This document shows, piece by piece, positions 1-5,634 of a DNA stretch of 6,710 nt. The position numbers and the translations under genes were made by a program. Position 1 is the stretch's first letter, and every line of letters begins with the position of its first letter. The notes under the pieces were generated by a model. The model saw only the letters and a program-made list of their open reading frames with translations, did no database searches and was not told where the DNA came from. This DNA comes from an uncultured Oscillospiraceae bacterium (GTDB taxonomy: Bacteria > Bacillota > Clostridia > Oscillospirales > Ruminococcaceae), in NCBI GenBank assembly GCA_910578965.1, contig CAJTSP010000140.1, forward strand, positions 1 through 6,710, in the 5' to 3' direction.

Positions 1-4
1 ATTT

Positions 5-739
5 TTACAGCGTCCACCGCCTCGGCGCCACCTCCACCCGCTCAATGCCCCCCGCCCGGCTCACGGCGCTGCCGCCGGGGGCCAGCGCGGGAAATTCCGG
101 GGCAAAGACCGCGCTGTTTTTGTTCTGGGCCGGCTGCCCGGGCGCCGGGATTTTATAGGCGTTTTGCAGCTCGCTGTCCAGCGTCACCCAGCCGTTCAGC
201 GCCCTGATCTGCACCGTTGTATCGCCAACCTGCAAATTGCCCGGGCCGCTGCCGTACACGGTAATCCGGGGCAGGGCGGCAAAGGCATAGGGGTTGTGGA
301 GGGTGGAGGGGCCTGCAAGCGATATTTCCCTTTCGCCCGACAGCAGGTATTTTTGCGGCTTGCAGTCAAAAGCGATCTCAAATGGCGCCAACCGCCTCAT
401 CCGAATTTCGTTTGCCGGGCCGATGGCCACCCGCGCAAGGCGATACGTCTCGCGCTCCTGAGACACCATCAGCCGCCTGTACCCGGGGTTTCGCAAAATC
501 CACCCGGTAATGGCGTCCAGCTTTTGGCTTACATCCTGCGCGTCGAGCGCAAAGCACCGGGCCCGGCCTTCCAGGTTGGCATACGACCCGTCAAAAAAGC
601 ATAGCTCGCCGTTCCTGCCCGGGACCTGCACCGTGCCGACCCTTGGCTGCGCGCCGGCAAAGGTTACCGGCCCCTGTAGCGCAAGCCCAAAATCGGTGCA
701 GCACGCCCCGTCCAGCCAAAAAAGCTCAGGCGGTTGCAA
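5..739 (-). CDS. Distal tail protein (Dit), siphophage baseplate hub
   Basis: This protein forms the ring at the tail tip that joins the tail tube to the baseplate or tail fibre proteins. It has the typical order of the Dit family (siphovirus tail component). An N-terminal part carries QGPVTF and a VPGRNGEL-like turn (about residues 22-45). A central part carries GYRRL and RRLAPFEIAFDCKPQKYL (about 85-130). A C-terminal galectin-like part starts near PRITVYGSGPGNLQVG (about 155) and ends in RRWTL. I chose the TTG at 739 because it sits about 10 bases after a strong AAGGAGG site (inside the 3' end of the tape measure gene) and because homologs, as I recall them, begin just before the FWLDG motif. 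This gives 244 residues. A GTG at 796 would add 19 basic residues unlike the family. The gene overlaps the tape measure gene by 14 bases, and the stop is TAA at 7-5. The family call is firm; the start is moderately sure. Confidence 0.88.
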   Translation of the reverse strand: MQPPELFWLDGACCTDFGLALQGPVTFAGAQPRVGTVQVPGRNGELCFFDGSYANLEGRARCFALDAQDVSQKLDAITGWILRNPGYRRLMVSQERETYRLARVAIGPANEIRMRRLAPFEIAFDCKPQKYLLSGEREISLAGPSTLHNPYAFAALPRITVYGSGPGNLQVGDTTVQIRALNGWVTLDSELQNAYKIPAPGQPAQNKNSAVFAPEFPALAPGGSAVSRAGGIERVEVAPRRWTL

Positions 740-2786
740 AGGCGGCCCGCCTCCTTTCCTGCATATACTGGATTTCCTGCGCGATATAGCGCGCAAGGCC
801 CTGCTCGTCGCTGTATTTCGCGCCGTTCACCGTGATGTTGAAGGTGTCGCCAAAAGGGGCGCCGGCCGCCCTTTGCGCTGGGATTGATTCAACTGCATTT
901 TGCCTTTTTGCAAGGATACTTGCAGAAAACGGCGCTGCGAAGCTGTCCCGAATATTGCCGGCGAGGCTTTCCAACGCATCCTCAACCCTCCAGGCATTCG
1001 CGTCTATCCCGCGTGCAAGCCCGAGCATAAAATCCGGCATCCAGCTCTCATAATCCCGCAGCGGGCCCTCGTCGGGGCGGGAAAAGTGGAGGAAAGAACG
1101 GATTCCGCCGGCGATATTTTTTACGCCGTCCAAAATCGCATGGGCCTTGCTCATGATTCCGTTTGCGAGACCTTCTATCATGTCGGTTCCCCATTTTACC
1201 GCTTGATTCGGAAGGCCTTCAAGCCAGTCTATCCCCGCTTTCAGCGTGTTTTTTACGCCTTGCAGCACCTTGCCTCCGGCGCTCCCAATCCCTTTCGCAA
1301 AGAAGCCGATCATGGTCTTGCCAAGGTTTATCCAATTGAAAGCTGTAATGGTATCGCAAATTGCCGCAATGATTTGCGGAATATTCGCAATTATAACCGG
1401 TATGTTGGAGAGCAGACCGGTCGCCAGTTGTCCAATAAGGCTTGCCGCCGTTTCCAGCAGTTTCGGGGCATTGTCGTTGACGATACCCGCAATATTGGAT
1501 ACAATCAGCGGCGCCGTTTCGATCAAGGCGGGCAACGCCTCCACAATGCCCTCCATGAGCTTTTGCAGCAATCCCATGCCAATCTCTACAAGGTTGCCCG
1601 CGCCCTCCCGCAAACTGGAAGAAAAGTCCAGCATCAGCGCCAAACCCTGCTCGATCAATGACGGGAGATTTTCCGTAATCCCCGTTGTCAGCATATCCAG
1701 CAGTTGCACGCCCGCCTGCCGGATGGCGGGCCAGCCCTCCGAAAGCGCCGCCCAAAGGCTGTCGACGACCTGCGGCGCGGCCTCAACGAGCATCGGCAGC
1801 GCCGAAATAATGCCGGCAAGCAGGCCGGAAAGCAAATCCGTGCCCGCGCTGAGCAGGGACGGCAGCACCGCCTCCACAAGCGGCGGCAGTTGCTCCGCGA
1901 TCATCGGGGCGAGGGCCTGGATGGCCTGGCCAAGCCCCACAAGAATCTGCTCCACCCGCGGGATGACGTTATCGCCGGCCGTTTTCACGCTATCGACAAA
2001 ATTCCCAATCAGGGTATCAAGGTTTGCGTTTCCGTCTGCGATGCCGGTAATCAAATTCTGAAAGGCGCTTTTCGCGGCGCTCATGCTGCCCTGGATGGTA
2101 GATGCCGCTTCCGCCGCCGTAGTACCGGTAATTCCCATTTCTGTCTGCACAACATGGATAGCCTCTACCATATCCGCATAAGACGAAATGTCGTATTCAA
2201 CGCCCGACAGCTTTTCGGCGTCTGCAAGCAGCCGCTCCATCTCCTCTTTGGTGCCGGCATACCCAAGCGCAAGGTTATCCAGCATGGTAAAGTTCCCGCG
2301 CGCAAACCCGCGGTAGGCGTTCTGGAGCATCTCGATATCCGTGCCCATCTTATTGGCGTTGTCGGCCATGTCGGTGATGGCCAGGTCGGCCATCTGGGCC
2401 GCCGCCGCCGTGTCGCCCCCTAAGCTTTGGAGCAGGCTGGCCGAAAAGCTGGTGACGGTCTCCATGTACTGGTTGGCGGAAAGCCCGGCCGTTTTATAAG
2501 CGTTGTCGGCGTACTGCGTCACCATGCCGGCGCTGTCCTTGAACAGGGTCTCCACGCCGCCCACAAGCTGCTCGTACTCCCCGTAGCTGTCCAGCGACGC
2601 CTTGGCCAGCGCGCCGACGGCGGCCGTCGCCGCGCCGATGGCGACGGCCGCGCCTTTGGCGGCCGCCGAAAGGCCGGCCTTGAGGGCGTTTGCAAAGCTG
2701 TGCGATTTTTCGCTCGCCCCCTCCAGCCCCCGCTCATACTCGCCGGTATCCAGCGATATTTTGGCAAACAGATCGAATACGTCCAC
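726..2786 (-). CDS. Tail tape measure protein
   Basis: This 686-residue protein sets tail length and fills the tube before DNA ejection. The N-terminus (FDLFAKISLDTGEYERGL) is typical of Clostridia-type tape measures. It is followed by an Ala/Gly-rich hydrophobic stretch (about 32-65), a conserved helical region (about 70-250), an array of 22-residue helical repeats (308-483), hydrophobic and amphipathic helices (about 485-560), a conserved block with HFSRPDEGPLRDYESWMPDF (567-586), and a C-terminal part with FNITVNGAKYSDEQGLARYI (649-668). Translation starts at a GTG nine bases after AGGGAGG, four bases beyond the stop of the chaperone T frame. It is the longest gene in the window, lies directly before dit and after G/T, and so is in the canonical position. 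If fully helical at 0.15 nm per residue it would predict a tail near 100 nm; that is an estimate only. No lysozyme or peptidase motif was seen. Confidence 0.95.
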   Translation of the reverse strand: MDVFDLFAKISLDTGEYERGLEGASEKSHSFANALKAGLSAAAKGAAVAIGAATAAVGALAKASLDSYGEYEQLVGGVETLFKDSAGMVTQYADNAYKTAGLSANQYMETVTSFSASLLQSLGGDTAAAAQMADLAITDMADNANKMGTDIEMLQNAYRGFARGNFTMLDNLALGYAGTKEEMERLLADAEKLSGVEYDISSYADMVEAIHVVQTEMGITGTTAAEAASTIQGSMSAAKSAFQNLITGIADGNANLDTLIGNFVDSVKTAGDNVIPRVEQILVGLGQAIQALAPMIAEQLPPLVEAVLPSLLSAGTDLLSGLLAGIISALPMLVEAAPQVVDSLWAALSEGWPAIRQAGVQLLDMLTTGITENLPSLIEQGLALMLDFSSSLREGAGNLVEIGMGLLQKLMEGIVEALPALIETAPLIVSNIAGIVNDNAPKLLETAASLIGQLATGLLSNIPVIIANIPQIIAAICDTITAFNWINLGKTMIGFFAKGIGSAGGKVLQGVKNTLKAGIDWLEGLPNQAVKWGTDMIEGLANGIMSKAHAILDGVKNIAGGIRSFLHFSRPDEGPLRDYESWMPDFMLGLARGIDANAWRVEDALESLAGNIRDSFAAPFSASILAKRQNAVESIPAQRAAGAPFGDTFNITVNGAKYSDEQGLARYIAQEIQYMQERRRAAFATA
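1338..1865 (-). repeat. Eight tandem 22-residue repeats in the tape measure protein
   Basis: Residues 308-483 of the tape measure split without gaps into eight 22-residue units starting at 308, 330, 352, 374, 396, 418, 440 and 462. Position 2 is proline in seven units (309, 331, 353, 375, 419, 441, 463; Gly at 397). Positions 4, 11 and 19 are aliphatic in all eight, and position 15 is Leu or Ile in seven and Phe in one. Position 8 is Gly or Ala in seven. A degenerate ninth unit may precede at 286. The pattern predicts two short amphipathic helices per unit, much like HEAT-type or coiled arrays. The repeat is clear in the protein and not obvious at the DNA level, so it is old. Confidence 0.85.
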
Positions 2787-2790
2787 CCTG

Positions 2791-3102
2791 TCACGCCTCC
2801 CTTAGCCGCTGCATGATATGGCCGGCCACCTGCTCCGGCGTCCGTTCATCCTCTTTGGGCGGGCGCAAGATATCCGCCCAATGCGCCCCGATATACCTTC
2901 CGCCCAGATGCGCCGTATTCTCGCCAATGCAGCGCAGGGATTCGGCGACATAGGCCTGCCAGGCCTCGCGCTCCTGCCGCTCCTGATAGGCCCGCCGCAC
3001 ATGCTGCGAAACGTACTCCGTGCCCAGCAGATTGAGCAGGTCCAGCCGGATGGACGAAATCAGGTCTGCATATCCGTCAGGCCCAATTTCGCCAACGACA
3101 GC
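2791..3102 (-). CDS. Tail assembly chaperone T extension (made as G-T by -1 frameshift)
   Basis: This is the T part of a G/GT tail chaperone pair, which keeps tape measure and tail tube subunits ready for assembly. The frame is open through the end of G, and past the G stop it reads ISSIRLDLLNLLG, then AWQAYVAESLRCIGENTAHL, then DERTPEQVAGHI, a pattern I recall from second chaperone frames of Clostridia phages. The frame lies one base 5' of the G frame, as needed for a -1 shift at the T_TTT_TTG site (3108-3102). A fusion would have 121 residues of G and 103 of T, 224 in all. The first alternative start in this frame, GTG at 3000, has no well-placed ribosome site and would drop the conserved DLLNLLG part. 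The stop is TGA at 2793-2791, four bases before the tape measure start. Coordinates give only the shifted part. Confidence 0.82.
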   Translation of the reverse strand, partial: AVVGEIGPDGYADLISSIRLDLLNLLGTEYVSQHVRRAYQERQEREAWQAYVAESLRCIGENTAHLGGRYIGAHWADILRPPKEDERTPEQVAGHIMQRLREA

Positions 3103-3464
3103 AAAAAATCCGTCACCGGCTTGCTGGCCAGCAGCTCCATGGCCGGGGCCAGCAGCTCAAGGCCGTTGGCCTTTTTCAGCTCGGCGGGCTCCATAAAGCA
3201 CAGCATGCCCAGGACCTTTGCGGTTTCCTCGGCATGCTGTTCCATCGCTGCATCCAGCATATCGCTCAGGTTTTTCCTTGCCTGCGCCTCGCGGGCCGCG
3301 GCCAGCTCCTCCGGGGCCTCTTTGCCGGTCAAGGCCGGCTGCCGCCTGCGGATTTCCAAAATGCCGGATTCGGCCAGCCAGCCGGCCGCCGCGTGGCGGA
3401 TCTTGTTCGTCTGCTGCAAAAATTCCACCGGCGTACAGTTTGCAAGGGTTTTGAGCTTGTCCAT
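3060..3464 (-). CDS. Tail assembly chaperone G
   Basis: This 134-residue helical, acidic protein sits between the major tail protein and the tape measure, the fixed place of the gpG-type tail assembly chaperone. It starts MDKLKTLANCTPVEFLQQTNKIR, a familiar opening of this group in Firmicutes phages, has a charged middle (about 45-65) with an NLSDMLDAAMEQH helix, and ends in VTDFLLSLAKLGL. The ATG at 3464 overlaps the tail protein stop as TGATG and follows AGGGAGGGG by about nine bases. A GTG one codon upstream (3467) is the other possible start. Near its 3' end the reading frame crosses T_TTT_TTG, from which part of the ribosomes should shift into the T frame. Chaperones of this kind are not found in the finished virion. 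Confidence 0.87.
   Translation of the reverse strand: MDKLKTLANCTPVEFLQQTNKIRHAAAGWLAESGILEIRRRQPALTGKEAPEELAAAREAQARKNLSDMLDAAMEQHAEETAKVLGMLCFMEPAELKKANGLELLAPAMELLASKPVTDFLLSLAKLGLTDMQT
3102..3108 (-). promoter_or_regulatory. Programmed -1 ribosomal frameshift site T_TTT_TTG
   Basis: On the minus strand the G frame reads GAT TTT TTG CTG, which holds the heptamer T_TTT_TTG of the X_XXY_YYZ class. After slipping by -1, both tRNAs re-pair on TTT TTT and the next codon is GCT. The new frame is open for 103 codons and encodes the conserved T part. The site lies 14 codons before the G stop, as in lambda-like G/GT systems. I saw no strong Shine-Dalgarno-like stimulator or clear downstream hairpin, so the frequency cannot be guessed. 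Confidence 0.8.
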
Positions 3465-4063
3465 CACGCGGTCCCCTCCCTATCGCCTTTGGGGGCCGCC
3501 GCGGGCGGCATGCTCCAAAACTCCATCGGCACCTCCTGCTGCGTTGCCACCGTAACGTGGCCGGTCAGGGTCACCGAGGTGTTGCCCTTGCCGTTTTTGG
3601 TGGTCTTGAGCGAGAAGCCGGCGGTGGAAAGCGCCTTTTTCAGGCAAACGGCAACCAGGCCGCCATCGGCCCGGTCGCCCACCCACCAAATATCCTGCGC
3701 ATCTGAAACCTTCAGCCCCCGGCGCGGCAGGATATGCGTCGGCCCGTCGGCGTCAATGTCCGCCGCGCCCAGCGCCAGCCGGATCGACCGGGGCGAGGTG
3801 CCCAGGCTGGTAAACTGCAAAGAGCAATCCCAACTGTCCAGGCTCTTGAGCTCCAGCAGGTTTGCCGGGCAGTTGTCCACGTCCTCGCCGCGGTCGGAGT
3901 AAGAGGGCACGCAGGCCGCCGTGATGCCGCCGGTGGTGGGGCAGATGATCTCCTCATCCTTGACGGCGCCGGGGGCGGCAGGGTCAAAGCTGTAAAGCAG
4001 GATCCCGGCGTCGGTCTGGATCTGCTCAAAGGTGTCGGCCGGGATGCGGGTAAAAGCGCCCAT
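3464..4063 (-). CDS. Major tail (tube) protein
   Basis: This 199-residue protein probably forms the tail tube, stacking in rings around the tape measure. It starts MGAFTRIPADTFEQIQTDAGILL, the common opening of major tail proteins in Clostridia siphophages. The middle (about 40-135) matches a beta-rich tube fold, with GGITAACVPSYSDRGEDVDNCP and IWWVGDRADGG, and the C-terminal third (about 145-180) has alternating strands such as TSVTLTGHVTVATQQEVPMEFW. The ATG at 4063 follows a good AAAGGAAG site, and its leader shares the ten bases TCAGAAAGGA with that of the capsid gene, which fits high expression of the two most abundant virion proteins. It overlaps the start of chaperone G. The short tail after residue 185 is Pro/Ala-rich. 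No added Ig-like domain is seen. Confidence 0.88.
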   Translation of the reverse strand: MGAFTRIPADTFEQIQTDAGILLYSFDPAAPGAVKDEEIICPTTGGITAACVPSYSDRGEDVDNCPANLLELKSLDSWDCSLQFTSLGTSPRSIRLALGAADIDADGPTHILPRRGLKVSDAQDIWWVGDRADGGLVAVCLKKALSTAGFSLKTTKNGKGNTSVTLTGHVTVATQQEVPMEFWSMPPAAAPKGDREGTA

Positions 4064-4236
4064 GCTGCACTTCCTTTCTGATCTTTTTATCCTTTTGGGG
4101 CTGTTGACAGCGCGCCGTTTGGAAACTGCGGCGCTTTCTCTGCCGGGCAGCCCCCCGTCCTGCTCCGGCAGGGGATAGCCGGGCCCAGGCCGCTTTGGGG
4201 CTTGCCCTGCCCGGCAGGGGGCTGCCGGGCAGGCTT
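4064..4236 (-). other. Hairpin-rich leader upstream of the major tail gene
   Basis: There is no gene in these 173 bases. On the tail-gene side (4072-4111) it holds the ribosome site, an A-rich stretch and a small 5-bp inverted repeat (GCTGT/ACAGC, 4100-4111). The rest is GC-rich and full of inverted repeats: 4159-4172 (5-bp stem), 4205-4219 (6-bp stem with three-base loop), and a longer pair, 4140-4155 with 4217-4232, which matches over 16 bases with one mismatch. No hairpin is followed by a T run on the minus strand, so a plain intrinsic terminator is not supported. No good promoter could be picked. It may be an RNA structure that controls messenger stability or processing between the connector genes and the highly expressed tail gene. 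Confidence 0.5.
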
Positions 4237-4608
4237 TCAGTCGGCGGTCAGGTATTCGGCGGTCATGTTGAGCTGCCGCCGCTTGATGTTGCGGGACGCC
4301 TCATCGGCCAGGCTTTGGCACCAGGGCGAGCCGCGCTTGAGCCAGATGCCGCCGCCGTCGCAGCGCAGCAGCCTGCCGCCCCGGCCGATGGCCGCGGCCA
4401 GCTCCCGGGCCTTTGCGTTGGGCGGGCCCTCCTGGGCGGTGTAGTACCACAGGTTGACGGTAAGGCTGACTTCGCCCTCCTCAAAGGCGGACGTAATGAC
4501 CTCATACGTCAGGTAAGGAAAAATCGCGTCGTTGGGAACGGATGTAGACGGATAAGCCGCCATGCCAAACCCGCCAAAAAACTGCTGGAGGGCCGCTTCT
4601 TTGGTCAT
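4237..4608 (-). CDS. Probable tail terminator / tail completion protein
   Basis: This 123-residue protein lies last before the major tail gene, where siphophages encode the protein that caps the tail tube and joins it to the head. Its pattern is that of a phage tail protein group known from Clostridia prophages: an N-terminal helix, then VPNDAIFPYLTYEV (about 24-37), a strand SLTVNLWYYT (48-57), a helix with AKARELAAAIGRGG (65-78), then CDGGGIWLKRGSPWCQ (83-98), and a final strand LNMTAEYLT (113-121). The family is recognised; the exact role is taken from gene order. The ATG at 4608 overlaps the upstream stop as ATGA with no strong ribosome site, so translation is probably coupled. The stop (4239-4237) runs straight into the hairpin-rich leader. 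Confidence 0.72.
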   Translation of the reverse strand: MTKEAALQQFFGGFGMAAYPSTSVPNDAIFPYLTYEVITSAFEEGEVSLTVNLWYYTAQEGPPNAKARELAAAIGRGGRLLRCDGGGIWLKRGSPWCQSLADEASRNIKRRQLNMTAEYLTAD

Positions 4609-4952
4609 GTGGGCAGCCCCGTTTCGATCACTTCCGCCCTCATCACCCGGACGCCGCTGGGCCCCGGCGCCTCTACCGGGCTTGTCCGCACCCGGTAAAC
4701 GGCGTCCCCGCCCTCTGCCCGGCGCAGGCGGTCATTGCGCCGCACCGGCGTGCCGGCGGGGAAAAGGGCGTTGTAAACGGCCTCCTCCCGCTGCGCCCCG
4801 GCAACGGCCTTTTGGGCCTGCGCGGGGCTGCCCAGCGCCATTTGTACCGTGGCCCCCGGCGTCCAGCCCACCGCCCAGCCCCCCTCGGGCCCGCCGGCGG
4901 CCTTTGGGTCCATCACCGTATACTGCCCGTAAAGGGCCTCCAAAAGGCTCAT
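4605..4952 (-). CDS. Probable head closure (head-tail joining) protein
   Basis: This 115-residue protein follows the adaptor gene, where the head-closure (stopper) protein is usual. It starts MSLLEALYGQYTVMDPKA, has a middle part that is Gly/Ala-rich (about 20-60), then a small beta-rich part with PAGTPVRRNDRLRRAEGGDAVYRV (about 66-89), and ends in ETGLPT. The phrase with a polar loop, R-x-x-D-x-x-R and YRV is like those of small head-tail joining proteins in Clostridia phages. That family placement rests on memory and gene order and is only moderately sure. The ATG at 4952 follows GGGAGGTGG by about five bases. The frame is open another 80 codons upstream to 5192 but there it reads through the non-coding repeats, so the longer form is not believed. 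The 3' end overlaps the next gene by four bases. Confidence 0.68.
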   Translation of the reverse strand: MSLLEALYGQYTVMDPKAAGGPEGGWAVGWTPGATVQMALGSPAQAQKAVAGAQREEAVYNALFPAGTPVRRNDRLRRAEGGDAVYRVRTSPVEAPGPSGVRVMRAEVIETGLPT

Positions 4953-4984
4953 ACCGCCACCTCCCCCATCTTTTGCCCGCAACG

Positions 4985-5090
4985 GCGGCCGGCCTGCGGG
5001 CCTGTTTTTTTGCCCCGTCGCGGCCGGCCTGTTTTTTTGCCCCCTTGCGGCCGGCCTGCGGGCCTGTTTTTTTGCCCCCTCGCGGCCGGC
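4985..5090. repeat. Short GC-rich tandem repeats with T7/A7 runs
   Basis: On the plus strand three units begin with GCGGCCGGCC at 4985, 5020 and 5047, and a fourth, cut short, at 5082, so the spacing is 35, 27 and 35 bases. Units one and three carry TGCGGGCC, which unit two lacks; that explains the eight-base difference. Each full unit then has TG, seven T (5005-5011, 5032-5038, 5067-5073) and GCCCC. The repeats lie between the adaptor and head-closure genes. Because unit lengths are not multiples of three, all frames read short Lys/Arg/Pro-rich phrases, a sign of non-coding DNA. T runs follow GC-rich weak stems on the plus strand only, so any terminator action would be on antisense transcripts. 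Confidence 0.85.
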
Positions 5091-5148
5091 GCAGCGGCCA
5101 GGGGCGAGGCTGCCCGGCCCTGCCGGGGTGCGCGCCCCGCTGCGGGAT

Positions 5149-5176
5149 GCCGCCCCTTGCGGCCGCAAGGGGCGGC
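5149..5176. repeat. 28-base perfect palindrome
   Basis: Two 14-base arms (5149-5162 and 5163-5176) are exact reverse complements with no loop; the centre is GCGGCCGC. A second small stem, GGCCC-AAA-GGGCC (5174-5186), shares its edge and ends three bases from the adaptor stop codon. On the minus strand no T run follows, so it does not look like a standard terminator. It may be an RNA hairpin protecting the 3' end of the head messenger, a protein-binding site, or the end of a small repeat element together with the nearby T7 repeats. Confidence 0.85.
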
Positions 5177-5188
5177 CCAAAGGGCCAA

Positions 5189-5620
5189 TCACAGCTCCCG
5201 CAGCCTCCTGTACGGGTCCAGCCGCGCCCGGAACGCCGCCTGCCAGCCGCCAAACGCGCCGTCGGCCTTGCTGTACGAATATCCCCCAAAGGCTTCTGCC
5301 TGGTAGGGGCTGCCGAGCGCATCCTTGTACCTTTCTTGATATGCGGCAATCTCCCCGGCCAGCTCCACCACCGCCTCGGGGATTGCCAGCGCCCAGACCG
5401 CCCCGTCAAAGGCTTCGTCCCTTAGCCCCTGCGGCCCGGGGCCGTATTGGTGCAGCCCGTCGTTGAACAGGCTGCCCAGGATGCGGAAATACTGGCCGGG
5501 CTGCAAAAAGGGCAGCGTAAGGCTGCCGCCGCTCACGGCGTACCGCCCGGGGTGGATGCCGTTTAGGCTGTCCCGCGCCCGGAACCAGTTGTGGAGCTCA
5601 AGCAGCACCTGCTCCAGCAT
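5189..5620 (-). CDS. Head-tail adaptor (connector) protein
   Basis: This 143-residue protein directly follows the capsid gene and belongs to a group I recall from Clostridia prophages, typically read as a head-tail connector. The pattern is an N-terminal helix (LEQVLLELHNWF), a short strand pair (YAVSGGSLTLPFLQPGQYFRILGSLFNDGLHQYG, about 27-60), then DEAFDGAVWALAIPEAVVELAGEIAAYQERY (about 67-97), and an end with AFGGYSYSKADGAFGGWQAAFRARL (about 108-132). The helix-rich core with a strand hairpin fits adaptors of the gp6/gp15 type that sit below the portal; that exact match is inference. I chose ATG at 5620, as the family seems to start with this helix. A GTG at 5638, overlapping the capsid stop as GTGA, would add six residues and is possible. 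Neither has a strong ribosome site, so coupling to the capsid gene is likely. Confidence 0.8.
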   Translation of the reverse strand: MLEQVLLELHNWFRARDSLNGIHPGRYAVSGGSLTLPFLQPGQYFRILGSLFNDGLHQYGPGPQGLRDEAFDGAVWALAIPEAVVELAGEIAAYQERYKDALGSPYQAEAFGGYSYSKADGAFGGWQAAFRARLDPYRRLREL

Positions 5621-5634
5621 CCCGCCGTTCCCGC

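Noticed and set aside
900..1661. Plus-strand open frame of 253 codons opposite the tape measure gene
   Set aside because: No family resemblance, no ribosome site, and fully covered by a convincing gene on the other strand.
2791..3000. Separate 69-residue gene starting at GTG 3000
   Set aside because: No ribosome site at a proper distance, and conserved T sequence continues upstream of this codon; the frameshift explanation accounts for both.
4104..4109. TTGACA on the plus strand as a promoter -35 box
   Set aside because: It points away from all genes here and has no matching -10 box at 16-18 bases; no plus-strand gene follows.
5005..5073. T7 runs as intrinsic terminators of the late operon
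   Set aside because: The T runs are on the plus strand while the operon is read from the minus strand, and the stems before them are only about four base pairs.
4985..5090. Possible CRISPR array
   Set aside because: Units are 27-35 bases in direct contact with no distinct spacers, and no cas gene is nearby.
4605..5192. Longer 195-residue form of the head-closure gene
   Set aside because: The first 80 codons run through the GC-rich T7 repeats and palindrome; the ATG at 4952 has its own strong ribosome site.
4562..5425. Long plus-strand open frame of 287 codons across the connector genes and repeats
   Set aside because: It is antisense to three genes with good family matches, is a low-complexity Pro/Arg/Ala sequence, and exists because GC-rich DNA has few stops in shadow frames.
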